In this document: piece after piece, positions 46,347-54,066 of the stretch
Layout of the letters: each line of letters starts with the position of its first letter
Position numbering within the stretch: the first letter of the stretch is position 1
NCBI GenBank assembly: GCA_903913215.1
Contig: CAIWKE010000036.1
Span: 124,001 to 188,000, forward strand
Source: an uncultured Holophagaceae bacterium
GTDB lineage: Bacteria; Acidobacteriota; Holophagae; Holophagales; Holophagaceae
Direction of reading: 5' to 3'
Length of the DNA stretch: 64,000 nucleotides
Notes under the pieces: model-generated
Seen by the model: only the letters and a program-made list of their open reading frames with translations
Databases searched by the model: none
Told to the model about the DNA's origin: nothing
Program-made: the position numbers and the translations under genes

Positions 46347-48332
46347 ATGCCCCGACCCCTGCTCCTGATCATGGATGGCGAGTCTGCCCGCACGCCGGGG
46401 CTGGCCGCGGCCCTGGAGGCCGATGGCTGGTCCGTGGCCTGTCTACACTCTCGGGAGGCGGCGGCCTTTCTGACCCGGGGCCAGGCCCCAGACCTGCTCC
46501 TGCTGGACAGAGCCGCCCCAGGCGAGGCCTATGCTGCGGCCGACTCCCTCCGGGGGCGCTTCGGCGCCATCCCCCTGCTGGTGCTCACGGACGGAACGGT
46601 CCCTCCCGCGCAGAACCTCCAGCGGGCCCAGGTTCAGGCCTTCCTGGATCTGGCCCTGTCCGATGCGGCCCTGGCCACCTCCATCCGGCAATACCGCCCG
46701 GACAGCACCAAGCTCAGCTCCATGGACATCTTCGGGGGGCTGCTGGAGGAACTGGAGGAGATGGAGGCCCACGCCCCCGTGGTGCCGCCCCGGCCCACCG
46801 CAGGCCGCCCTGTCGCGCCGGTCCAGGCGGACTTCCTGGAGGGCCTGCTGCGGGAAACTCTGGCCGGCCTGCCCCAGGCCACCCCGGAGCTCGAGCACCT
46901 GCCCATCCCCACCGTGACCGTGGTCCAGCCCCGCCTGCCGACCAGCGTGCCCGAGTCGGCTCCTGTGTCTGTGCCCGTGGCCCTGGGCCCTTCGGACTTC
47001 ACCTTCAGCGGCATCTCAGGGGTGCAGGATCCTTTCGCCTGGGTGCCGAACCTGGGCCCGGAGACACCGGCGTCGACGCCGCGTCCCCGGCTGGAAGCTG
47101 AGGGAGGGTCTGGTCAGGGATCCAGCGCGGTACTGCCGGGCGGGGTACTGGAGGAGTACGGCAACTACTTCCTCATCGAGAAGATCGCCGTGGGTGGCAT
47201 GGCGGAGCTCTACAAGGCCCAGCAGCGAGGAGTGCAGGGCTTCCAGAAGATTGTGGCCATCAAGCGCATCCTGCCCCACTTCAGCGAGAACGAGGACTTC
47301 GTCACCATGTTCATCGACGAGGCCAAGCTGGCAGCCCAGCTGACCCACCCGAACATCGTGCAGATCTTCGACCTGGGGAAGGCCGGCAGCTCTTACTACA
47401 TCGCCATGGAATACGTGAATGGCCGGGACCTGCGGACCCTCCTCAAGAAGGTGCGGGACTACGGCCTCCCCTTCCCGGAGCAGGTGGCGGCCTTCGTGGT
47501 GATGAAGGTGGCTGCGGCCCTGGACTACGCTCACCGCAAGCGGGGCTTCGATGACCGTGAGCTGAAGCTGGTCCACCGGGACATCAGCCCCCAGAACGTG
47601 ATCCTCTCCGCCGAAGGGGCCGTGAAGCTGGTGGACTTCGGCATCGCCAAGGCTGCCACCAAGGCCAGCCACACCGTGGCTGGGGCCCTCAAGGGCAAGC
47701 TGCTCTACATGAGTCCCGAGCAGGCCACGGGCCAGCCTCTGGACAACCGCTCAGACCTCTACTCACTGGGGCTCGTCCTGTTCGAGTTGCTCACCGGGGA
47801 GCGCTGCTTCCAGGCCGACTCGGAGCTGGGCGTTCTGGAGAAGGTGCGCCTGGGCCGCATCACGGACATCACCCGCCTGAATCCCAACCTCTCCAAGGAC
47901 ATGCTGGCCATTGTGAACCGAGCCCTGCAGAAGGGCGTGGACCACCGTTATCCCTCCGCCCGGTTCATGGAGCGGGACTTGCGGGAGTACCTGCAGCGCC
48001 AGGGCACGACCCTCACGGAGCATGACGTGGCGGAATACATGCAGGCGCTCCTGGGCGATTCCCGGGAGGTCCTGGAACACCTGGTCGCCACCCGCTTCCC
48101 CACCCCCATCAGCCTAGCGAGCGGGGTGCATCCGGTCCTGGGCAGCTTCGTGGAGCCAGAGGCCTCAGGGGCACGGGAAGAGAACACCCTCGCCCTGGTT
48201 CCGGAACCCGCCCCGACCTCCAAGCCGGAACCGGTCCCTGCCCGCCCCGCCCGGCCGCGCTGGCTCCTGCCCCTGATCCTGACCTTGGCTGTGATCCTTG
48301 TCATCATGCTGGTCGTGGCACGCTGGTCTTGA
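46347..48332 (+). CDS. Tail-anchored Ser/Thr protein kinase with receiver-like N-terminus
   Basis: 661-residue Hanks-type kinase. Residues 1-120 look like a response-regulator receiver ([19 protein letters not shown]), but the acidic pocket is altered and no conserved Lys is seen, so phosphorylation is doubtful. After a Pro-rich linker, the kinase (about 268-545) has the Gly loop [12 protein letters not shown], catalytic Lys306 (VAIKRIL), Asp412 ([10 protein letters not shown]), DFG Asp430 and SPEQATG. A C-terminal hydrophobic helix (about 634-657) places it in the membrane with no extracytoplasmic domain. Divergent from rpsU; followed 52 bases later by a small coiled-coil gene. Confidence 0.91.
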   Translation: MPRPLLLIMDGESARTPGLAAALEADGWSVACLHSREAAAFLTRGQAPDLLLLDRAAPGEAYAAADSLRGRFGAIPLLVLTDGTVPPAQNLQRAQVQAFLDLALSDAALATSIRQYRPDSTKLSSMDIFGGLLEELEEMEAHAPVVPPRPTAGRPVAPVQADFLEGLLRETLAGLPQATPELEHLPIPTVTVVQPRLPTSVPESAPVSVPVALGPSDFTFSGISGVQDPFAWVPNLGPETPASTPRPRLEAEGGSGQGSSAVLPGGVLEEYGNYFLIEKIAVGGMAELYKAQQRGVQGFQKIVAIKRILPHFSENEDFVTMFIDEAKLAAQLTHPNIVQIFDLGKAGSSYYIAMEYVNGRDLRTLLKKVRDYGLPFPEQVAAFVVMKVAAALDYAHRKRGFDDRELKLVHRDISPQNVILSAEGAVKLVDFGIAKAATKASHTVAGALKGKLLYMSPEQATGQPLDNRSDLYSLGLVLFELLTGERCFQADSELGVLEKVRLGRITDITRLNPNLSKDMLAIVNRALQKGVDHRYPSARFMERDLREYLQRQGTTLTEHDVAEYMQALLGDSREVLEHLVATRFPTPISLASGVHPVLGSFVEPEASGAREENTLALVPEPAPTSKPEPVPARPARPRWLLPLILTLAVILVIMLVVARWS

Positions 48333-48384
48333 TATAAGTTAGACTCGACTTTTTCACATACGATCCTCAACTCAGGAGCACGTC

Positions 48385-48615
48385 ATGGATCTCAGCCAGG
48401 ACCAGAAGGCCTTCTATGAAACCACCCGCGAGCGCTGCCGCTCCGAGGTCTCGCAGATCAACAACACCATCGCCTCCGAGGTTCAGCGCGTGAAGGACCT
48501 CCTCACCAGCCTCAGCAACCGCAAGACCGCCGTCCTGCAGATGTACGGCGCCGCCTGCGAAGTGCTCGGCGAAGAGAACGACCTTGCCGAAGAGTCCATC
48601 GAGATCGAGTTCTGA
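48385..48615 (+). CDS. Small acidic coiled-coil protein, unknown
   Basis: 76-residue soluble protein. Residues 10-55 are a regular amphipathic helix (EVSQINNTIASEVQRVKDLL, then TSLSNRKTAVLQMYGAACEV) and the tail is very acidic (EENDLAEESIEIEF). CAGGAG six to seven bases before the ATG is a good ribosome site, and codon use matches the neighbours, so it is a real gene. It could be a partner of the kinase upstream, but that rests on position alone. Confidence 0.65.
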   Translation: MDLSQDQKAFYETTRERCRSEVSQINNTIASEVQRVKDLLTSLSNRKTAVLQMYGAACEVLGEENDLAEESIEIEF

Positions 48616-48641
48616 TCGCGCTGCTCGGCTAAAAAACAGTT

Positions 48642-48890
48642 TTATTCGCCGAGTTTCATCAACGGAGCCGCGCACTTCTGGCAGTTGGTGAGGTGGGCGG
48701 GGTTCTTCTTGCCGCAGTGGCTGCAGACTTGGACGTGCTCTTTCTTGCGGCGCCAGATGCGGAGGTAGAGAATCCCCAGGATGATGACCAGCAGCAGGCC
48801 CTTCTGGGCGGGCTGCAGGAAGAAACCTGTAGGGCTCTTGGCGGGCTGCTTGGGCGCCTCTTCCAGGCTGAGGGTGTTGGGCTGGTTCAT
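48642..48890 (-). CDS. Small membrane protein with zinc ribbon
   Basis: 82-residue protein. A Pro/Ala-rich start is followed by one membrane helix (about 29-44, KGLLLVIILGILYLRIW), a basic patch (RRKKEH) and a C-terminal zinc ribbon with two Cys pairs, VCSHCGKKN and NCQKCAAP. The topology would put the ribbon in the cytoplasm. Overlaps scpB by four bases, so it is translated from the same message. Function unknown. Confidence 0.75.
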   Translation of the reverse strand: MNQPNTLSLEEAPKQPAKSPTGFFLQPAQKGLLLVIILGILYLRIWRRKKEHVQVCSHCGKKNPAHLTNCQKCAAPLMKLGE

Positions 48891-49606
48891 GCCATTCCTT
48901 CGTCAGGGGCTTCGGGGTCGAGCAGGGCTTCATCGACCCCTTCGTCAGCATTCGGCTCTGGGTCCACGTTGAGGAGCACGCCGCCGCCGAAGAGGCCATC
49001 CTCGGGCATGGGGGGCTCCAGGGCCGCCAGGGCCTCAGCTTCCATGCGGCTCTCGCCGAAGTCCGCCAGCTGGGGCAGGTCGTGGAGGCTCTTGAGGCCG
49101 AAATGGAGCAGGAAGGCCTGGGTTGTGGCGTAGGTCATGGGGCGGCCCACCACGGGCTTGCGGCCTGCGGGGATGATGAGCTGGCGCTCCAGCAGGCTCT
49201 TCACCTGGTTGGCGCTGCTGGTGACGCCGCGGATGGCATTCAGTTCCGTGATGGTGACCGGCTGCCGGTAGGCGATGATGGCCAGGGCCTCGATCTGCGC
49301 TGGGGTGAGCTTGCCGCTGCGGGTGGTGGTCACCAGGCGGGAGACCATCTCCTTGTAGACGGGGCTGGTGGCCATGCGCCAGCCACCGCCCACTTCCAGC
49401 AGACGCAGGCCGCAGGCGCCCTGGAGGCGCTCCTGGAGCTTCTCGATGCCCTGCTGCAGGGCGCCATCACCCAGGCCCGTCAGCTCGCGCAGGCGGGGCA
49501 GGTCCAGCACCTCGCCGGCGGCGGTGAAGAGGGCCTCCAGGGCGCCCATGAGGTCGCCGCCTTCATCCCAGAGGGGATCTTGATGGAAGATGTCCGTGTC
49601 GTTCAC
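48887..49606 (-). CDS. scpB: Segregation and condensation protein B
   Basis: 239-residue kleisin-associated subunit of the SMC-ScpAB condensin. The N-terminal winged helix (ALEALFTAAGEVLDLPRLREL) is followed by the second winged helix with LTPAQIEALAIIAYRQPVTITELNAIRGV and the signature LLERQLIIPAGRKPVVGRPMTYATT. The C-terminus has an acidic tail. scpA, often its neighbour, is not in the window; instead it overlaps psd upstream and the zinc-ribbon gene downstream by four bases each, an operon of psd, scpB and the small membrane protein. Confidence 0.94.
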   Translation of the reverse strand: MNDTDIFHQDPLWDEGGDLMGALEALFTAAGEVLDLPRLRELTGLGDGALQQGIEKLQERLQGACGLRLLEVGGGWRMATSPVYKEMVSRLVTTTRSGKLTPAQIEALAIIAYRQPVTITELNAIRGVTSSANQVKSLLERQLIIPAGRKPVVGRPMTYATTQAFLLHFGLKSLHDLPQLADFGESRMEAEALAALEPPMPEDGLFGGGVLLNVDPEPNADEGVDEALLDPEAPDEGMA

Positions 49607-50535
49607 CGGTAGGCCCCCAGCCGCTGTCCAACCCGCATCTCGCCCACCGTGTGGAGGGGAGCCCAGTCCGCTGCCCGGGGGCCGCCGATGAGCAGCACCA
49701 CGGTGGAGCCGAACTCGAAGGTGCCCAGATCCTCGCCAGCGGTGCAGGGCAGGTGGTCCACCGTGAACCCGCCATCCCTCGCCAGGGCGCGGCCACCCAG
49801 CCAGTGGGGATCAATGACCACGCCGCCCACGTGGGTGGCACCCACCAGGATGGCGGCCACTTCCAGGCCCTCGCAGGGCCCACTGCCCGTGGCGGTCCAG
49901 GTGGCGCGGCGGTTCCGTTCGTAGAGCCGGGGCACGTGGCCGGTGCTGGCATCGTTCACGGGCCAGAGCTCACCCTCCACCCGGCTCACAGCGCTGACCC
50001 GGCCCTCGAAGGGCACATGGATGCGGTGGTAGTCCTTGGGCGAAAGATACAGCGTGAGGAAGTGGCCCCCCTCGAAGCGGACGGCCTGGGGATCGTGCTT
50101 GAGCAGTTCTGCCACCCGGTAGGGCAGGCCCTTGGCCTGGATGGCCAGGCCCGCCTCGATGCGGCCGCAGGCGATGATGCGGCCGTCCACGGGGCTGTTC
50201 AGGAAGCCGGGCAGGGCCTCCGCCTGGGGCCGCAGCCCCGGCTTCAGGCGCCGCGTGAAGAGGGCCTGCAGGCTGGGGTAGTCGGCGAGCTGAAGCTCAG
50301 CCTCGTCCAACCGGATGCTGTAGTGGGCAGCGAAGCGGCCCAGCAGCGGCTCGCGCCAGCCCTGGGGCAGGCTGCAGGTGGCGGCCCAGCCCACCAACCG
50401 GGAGCCGACCTTCTTGGGATACAGGCCCAGGAGGCGCAGGGACAGGGGGCCCGGTGTCCACCACAGGACGTAGCCGACCCAGAGCAGGGCCAGAACAAGC
50501 GCGCAGCGCGCCGGGGACAACCAGGATCCAGGCAT
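49603..50535 (-). CDS. psd: Phosphatidylserine decarboxylase proenzyme
   Basis: 310-residue inner-membrane enzyme making phosphatidylethanolamine. One N-terminal membrane segment (about 10-28), then LQALFTRRLKPGLRP, SPVDGRI, the conserved YLSPKDYHRIHVPFEG (Asp/His) and the self-cleavage site EFGSTVVLLIG, where cleavage between Gly and Ser yields the pyruvoyl group. Length is that of the E. coli-type enzyme. ATG 50535 is the first plausible start; an open frame extends upstream to 50895 without support. Psd is normally paired with pssA, which is not in the window. Confidence 0.93.
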   Translation of the reverse strand: MPGSWLSPARCALVLALLWVGYVLWWTPGPLSLRLLGLYPKKVGSRLVGWAATCSLPQGWREPLLGRFAAHYSIRLDEAELQLADYPSLQALFTRRLKPGLRPQAEALPGFLNSPVDGRIIACGRIEAGLAIQAKGLPYRVAELLKHDPQAVRFEGGHFLTLYLSPKDYHRIHVPFEGRVSAVSRVEGELWPVNDASTGHVPRLYERNRRATWTATGSGPCEGLEVAAILVGATHVGGVVIDPHWLGGRALARDGGFTVDHLPCTAGEDLGTFEFGSTVVLLIGGPRAADWAPLHTVGEMRVGQRLGAYR

Positions 50536-50611
50536 GCCCCCAGGATAACCGGGCCCCTGAAGAATCCGCCCTGGGCTACTGATCAGGCCACGCCCGTGGC
50601 ATCTTGGAGGG

Positions 50612-51400
50612 ATGAGCCTTCTCCACGTCCTCACCGTCATGGCCGCCGCCTTCCTCGCCGGGGCCATCAATTCCATCGCGGGAGGCGGGACGCTGGTGTC
50701 CTTCCCGGCCCTGCTGGGCATCGGCCTGACCGGCCAGCAGGCCAATGTGACCAGCACCCTGGCCCTCTGGCCGGGCTCCATGGGCGGCTTCTGGGGGCAC
50801 CGGGAGGATCTGGCGGGGATCAAGGACTTCGCCAAGCGCCTCATGCCGCCCTCGCTCATCGGCGGGGCCCTGGGTGCCTGGCTCATGCTGATCACCTCGC
50901 AGAAGCTCTTTGATCAGCTGGTGCCCTGGCTCATCCTGGTGGCGACGGTGCTGCTGGCGGCCAATGATCCCGTTGCCAAGCTGCTGAAGAAGATCCACGG
51001 CCACGAGCGCACGCCGGGCTGGTGGGTCGCGGCCATCGCCTTCCAGTTCATCGTGGGCATCTACGGCGGCTACTTTGGCGCGGGCATCGGCATCCTCATG
51101 CTGGCGGCCCTGAGCCTGCTGGGTCTCACGGACATCCACCAGATGAACGGCCTCAAGAACCTGCTGGCCATGAGCATGAATGGCATCGCCATTCTCGCCT
51201 TCATGCTGATGGAATACTTCCGCCACCCGGGCAATGCCAAGTGGATCCTCGTGGCGCCCATGGCCGTGGCCGCAGGGTTGGGCGGGCTCTTCGGCTCTCA
51301 CATGGCCCACCGCGTGGGCCGTGCCACCGTCCGCTATGGCGTGGTGAGCATCGGCTTCCTGCTGGCCGCCTGGTACTTCTACAAAACTTACGCAATCTGA
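50612..51400 (+). CDS. TauE/SafE-family membrane exporter
   Basis: 262-residue membrane protein with seven to eight helices. The family repeat is visible twice: AGAINSIAGGGTLVSFPALLGIGL near residue 20 and GIYGGYFGAGIGILMLAALSLLG near residue 150. Members export sulfite, sulfoacetate or related organosulfur anions, or import taurine-type compounds. Its position about 2.7 kb before the sulfate-assimilation operon makes sulfite handling attractive, but it is separately transcribed and the substrate is unproven. Confidence 0.9.
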   Translation: MSLLHVLTVMAAAFLAGAINSIAGGGTLVSFPALLGIGLTGQQANVTSTLALWPGSMGGFWGHREDLAGIKDFAKRLMPPSLIGGALGAWLMLITSQKLFDQLVPWLILVATVLLAANDPVAKLLKKIHGHERTPGWWVAAIAFQFIVGIYGGYFGAGIGILMLAALSLLGLTDIHQMNGLKNLLAMSMNGIAILAFMLMEYFRHPGNAKWILVAPMAVAAGLGGLFGSHMAHRVGRATVRYGVVSIGFLLAAWYFYKTYAI

Positions 51401-51409
51401 AGTTGGCTG

Positions 51410-51492
51410 GGCAGGAGCTCAGCGCTGCGGTGATGGGCGCGGGCTGAAGGGCTCGGTGGTCGCGCTGAGCTGGGGTGAAAAGCTCTGGTCAG
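51410..51492. repeat. Inverted-repeat element, AGCTCAGCGC family (copy A)
   Basis: AGCTCAGCGC (51416-51425) and GCGCTGAGCT (51462-51471) form a perfect 10-base inverted repeat, followed by a GCTCTGGTC tail at 51482-51490. A homologous element lies at 53855-53965. It sits between convergent genes. Confidence 0.65.
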
Positions 51493-51494
51493 GG

Positions 51495-52106
51495 CTACCA
51501 GCTAAGGACGAAGTTGGCTTCGAGGGTGTTGTAGCTGAGGCTCTGGTAGGTGCCCAGCACCGTGCGCAGCTCCACGCTGAAGCGCCGGTGCAGGGTCCAA
51601 CCCAGGCCCGCTGCAATGGCGGGCTGGTTCTTGGTGGAGGTGTCGTCGACGTTGTAGACCCGGGTACTGGTTGTGAGCCGGTCGGCGGTGCTGTACTTGC
51701 CGAAGCTGTGCACCTTCCAGGCCTTCAGGTAGGCCCCCGCCACGAAGTAGAGTTTCCCCTCGGGGCCGTTGGGACGATAGAGGCCGTCGACTCCGTAGGA
51801 CCAGGCGCTCCAGTGGGCGGCCTCGTCACCCAGATCCGAGTATTTCGTGGATTTGTAGGAGTAGTGGTTGTCGACGGTGGGGAAGATCTGGTGGCCCAGG
51901 GTGGGGCGAACGGCCAGGGTGGCTGTGAGGGGAATGGTCAGGGAGAGGGCCGTGTTGAAGCCCACCTTGGAGGCCACCTCGGAGCGGAAGTCGCCCTGGG
52001 CGCTGGCGGCGCCCAGTTGGAGGTTGAGGCTCATGGGGACGGCGGCTGAGGCGACGGCGCAGGCACCCAGGCCGAGCAGCAGGACTTTCGTGGAGAAGGT
52101 GGGCAT
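51495..52106 (-). CDS. Predicted outer-membrane beta-barrel protein
   Basis: 203-residue exported protein: signal peptide (about 1-22, LLLGLGACAVASAAVP), then alternating polar/hydrophobic strands rich in Tyr, Trp and Ser, and a C-terminal strand NTLEANFVLSW ending in Trp, as is common in outer-membrane barrels. Likely eight strands. No family can be named. It begins 17 bases after the SGNH-type lipoprotein gene and probably shares its message. Confidence 0.7.
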   Translation of the reverse strand: MPTFSTKVLLLGLGACAVASAAVPMSLNLQLGAASAQGDFRSEVASKVGFNTALSLTIPLTATLAVRPTLGHQIFPTVDNHYSYKSTKYSDLGDEAAHWSAWSYGVDGLYRPNGPEGKLYFVAGAYLKAWKVHSFGKYSTADRLTTSTRVYNVDDTSTKNQPAIAAGLGWTLHRRFSVELRTVLGTYQSLSYNTLEANFVLSW

Positions 52107-52123
52107 CGGGGTTCCTGGATCGG

Positions 52124-52750
52124 CTAGTAGTACGCGGGCATGACGGCCTGGATGACCACGGGCTTGCCGCTCATGCTGTGGAGGTAGTTCACGATGATCT
52201 CGACGTTGGCCACGACTTCGGGGATGGGCACCCCCGCGTGCAGGTCGTTGTTCCCGATCATGAGGAAGTAGCAGTCGATGTCCGGGTGGATCAGGGTGTC
52301 CAGGCGCTTGATGACATCACCGGAAGTCTCGCCGTCCACGCCCATGTTGTAGGCCTTGATGCCCAGCAGGTCATCCCAGGTGGCGGGCTTGGTGCCGTTC
52401 TGGACCATGGCCACATAGGTGCGATTGGTGATGGAGTCGCCCACCATCCCTGCGCAGGTGACGGCATTGGCCTTGATGTACGAGGCCAGGCGGGCATCCA
52501 CCCAGCGCAGGTAGCCCAACTCCGAGAGGTGCTCTCCGTCGGGCATGTAGAAAAAGACCAGGGGCTTGCCATCACTGCCCACCAGGATCGAGTAGGTATC
52601 GAGGTAGGTGTCCTTCAGCTGGGTGGCCTTGTCGGCCAGGGCCATGTTCAGGGCCCGGACTTGGATGTTGCTGAGGTGCCCATCGTAGGTGTGGCTGCAA
52701 CTCATCAGCAGGCAGGCTCCCAGTGGCAGAAGTAGGGATCTGATGCGCAA
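52124..52750 (-). CDS. Lipoprotein with circularly permuted SGNH hydrolase motifs
   Basis: 208-residue predicted lipoprotein (lipobox LLMSC, Cys18), started by TTG 52750 after GGAGG. It has all blocks of an SGNH/GDSL esterase, but in rotated order. The block usually last, with catalytic Asp and His, comes first (MPDGEHLSELGYLRW, Asp71 and His74), preceded by the segment that normally sits before it (VRALNMALADKATQLKD). The usual first block follows: GMVGDSITNR (Ser106), then NMGVDGETSGDV (Gly), then LMIGNNDL (Asn168). The chain ends at KPVVIQAVMPAYY, normally mid-protein. The joint lies between an N-terminal signal and a natural stop, so it is not a frameshift. Substrate unknown; an esterase or acyl-hydrolase at the cell envelope is likely. 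Confidence 0.78.
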   Translation of the reverse strand: MRIRSLLLPLGACLLMSCSHTYDGHLSNIQVRALNMALADKATQLKDTYLDTYSILVGSDGKPLVFFYMPDGEHLSELGYLRWVDARLASYIKANAVTCAGMVGDSITNRTYVAMVQNGTKPATWDDLLGIKAYNMGVDGETSGDVIKRLDTLIHPDIDCYFLMIGNNDLHAGVPIPEVVANVEIIVNYLHSMSGKPVVIQAVMPAYY

Positions 52751-52933
52751 CCAACCTCCGGTGGGTAAGGCGCCAGAGCAGCCACGGCGCGATCAAGGGA
52801 CTATCCAGCTTAAAGCAGACCCGGCCTTGGATTCTGAGGTAGAGGAAAAGAATCCAGTTCAGGGCAAAGTGGTCACACGGAACGGGAAAAAATCAATATT
52901 GAGGCCTACAATGATTGGTTTGGAGGAGATCCC

Positions 52934-53857
52934 TTGGTCCGTGGGCACTGGAAGGCTGCCAAGAAGGCCTGGCTCTGGAGCCTCCAGGTGTACCAGCACC
53001 CTCCTGGCGGGCGCTTCCACTTCAAGCGGCACCTGCGCTGGGCTACGGCCGCAGCCCTGCGGCCCGGGGCCTCCCTGGAGTGGTTCTCATTCCACGAGGA
53101 TCCAGCCCATGCTGGCTTCGTGGCGGCCAATCCCCGCCTGGTCTTCCGGGCCATGACCAGCTACATGTCTGTGCGCTGGGGGCTCAGGCGGCGCATCAAG
53201 GTCATCCAGGACACCTACAGCCTCATCGCCCGCCGGGGGGGCTTCCTGGCGGAGGCCCTGCAACGACCCGAGGGCGCCGTCCTGGCCAGGCTGGATCTGG
53301 AGCGGGGCGTGCAGGCCCGGATCCGCCTGGGCAGTGACGCGCAGTTTCGCAAGGAGGGTGAGCTTTCCGTGTTCCTGGAGGTGGAGGGGATGGAGGGCTC
53401 CGTCACCGGCATGGCCCTCAGCCTGGAGCAGGAAGGCGAGTGGGTGCTCCGAATTGGCGGGATGCAGGGGCGCAAGGGCGGGGAAGAAGAGACCATCAAG
53501 CTCCTGACCAAGGCCATGCACGGCCTGCGACCCAAGAACCTCATGATCCTGCTGGCCCAGGAGCTGGCCCTGGTGCTGGGCATTCCGGCCATTCGCGGCG
53601 TGGGGAACGGCATTCAGGTCTTCCGGGCCCGGCTGAACAATCCCTTCGTGCCCAAGCGCAAGATCCGCTTCGACTTCGACGCCCTCTGGACCGAAGTGGG
53701 CGGGGTGGAGCTGGAGGATGGCTGGTTCGGCCTGCCCCTCACCACGCCCAGGCGCGGTCCCGACGAAATCAAACCCAACAAGCGCTCCATGTACGCCAAG
53801 CGCTACGCCATGCTCGATGACCTGAGGCATCAAATCTGGGAACAGCTGGCGCTCTGA
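52934..53857 (+). CDS. VirK/YbjX family protein (DUF535)
   Basis: 307-residue protein of the VirK/YbjX family, known from enterobacteria for envelope or peptide-resistance phenotypes without a defined reaction. Matching features are VRWGLRRRIKVIQDTYSLI, a central block VFLEVEGMEGSVTGMALSLEQ, RKGGEEETIKLLTKAMHGLRPKNLM and the C-terminal KPNKRSMYAKRYAMLDDL. Start TTG 52934 is supported by GGAGGAG five bases upstream; the ATG at 52911 is out of frame. Divergent from the permuted hydrolase gene. Confidence 0.82.
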   Translation: MVRGHWKAAKKAWLWSLQVYQHPPGGRFHFKRHLRWATAAALRPGASLEWFSFHEDPAHAGFVAANPRLVFRAMTSYMSVRWGLRRRIKVIQDTYSLIARRGGFLAEALQRPEGAVLARLDLERGVQARIRLGSDAQFRKEGELSVFLEVEGMEGSVTGMALSLEQEGEWVLRIGGMQGRKGGEEETIKLLTKAMHGLRPKNLMILLAQELALVLGIPAIRGVGNGIQVFRARLNNPFVPKRKIRFDFDALWTEVGGVELEDGWFGLPLTTPRRGPDEIKPNKRSMYAKRYAMLDDLRHQIWEQLAL

Positions 53858-53965
53858 AGGGCTCGGTTCCGCTGGGCGGCCGGATCGAACTCAGCGCGGC
53901 TGGGGTGGTGGCAGGCCGGAGGTATGGGAGGTCGCGCTGAGCTGGGTGTAGGGCTCTGGTCGTTC
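53855..53965. repeat. Inverted-repeat element, AGCTCAGCGC family (copy B)
   Basis: CTCAGCGCG (53890-53898) pairs with CGCGCTGAG (53933-53941). Flanking stretches AAGGGCTCGGT before and GCTGGGTGTAGGGCTCTGGTC after match copy A. It starts at the stop codon of the VirK/YbjX gene. Confidence 0.65.
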
Positions 53966-53968
53966 TGT

Positions 53969-54030
53969 GGGTTTGAATATATAAGTAAATTAATCAACAA
54001 ACTTGACAATTCATCGAAACCCACCGATCC
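53969..54030 (+). promoter_or_regulatory. AT-rich upstream region and -35 box of the sulfate operon
   Basis: A run of A/T (TTTGAATATATAAGTAAATT, 53971 on), unusual in this GC-rich region, precedes a perfect TTGACA at 54003-54008, 59 bases before the first gene. The -10 at 17 bases (GATCCT) is poor, as expected for a promoter needing an activator. An UP-like element or activator site is inferred. Confidence 0.35.
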
Positions 54031-54066
54031 TGATGATCCGCCCCCTGGCGGCACCTGGAGCGCGCG

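Noticed and set aside
52911-52933. ATG at 52911 as start of the VirK/YbjX gene
   Set aside because: It is in a different frame; the TTG at 52934 is in frame and has a strong GGAGGAG site.
51410-53965. Insertion sequence or composite transposon around the three envelope genes
   Set aside because: No transposase or target-site duplication is seen; only the repeats match, so it is reported as an observation and not as a mobile element.
53969-54066. Riboswitch (SAM or similar) leader for the sulfate operon
   Set aside because: Only about 60 bases separate the -35 box from the first gene and no conserved riboswitch core is visible.
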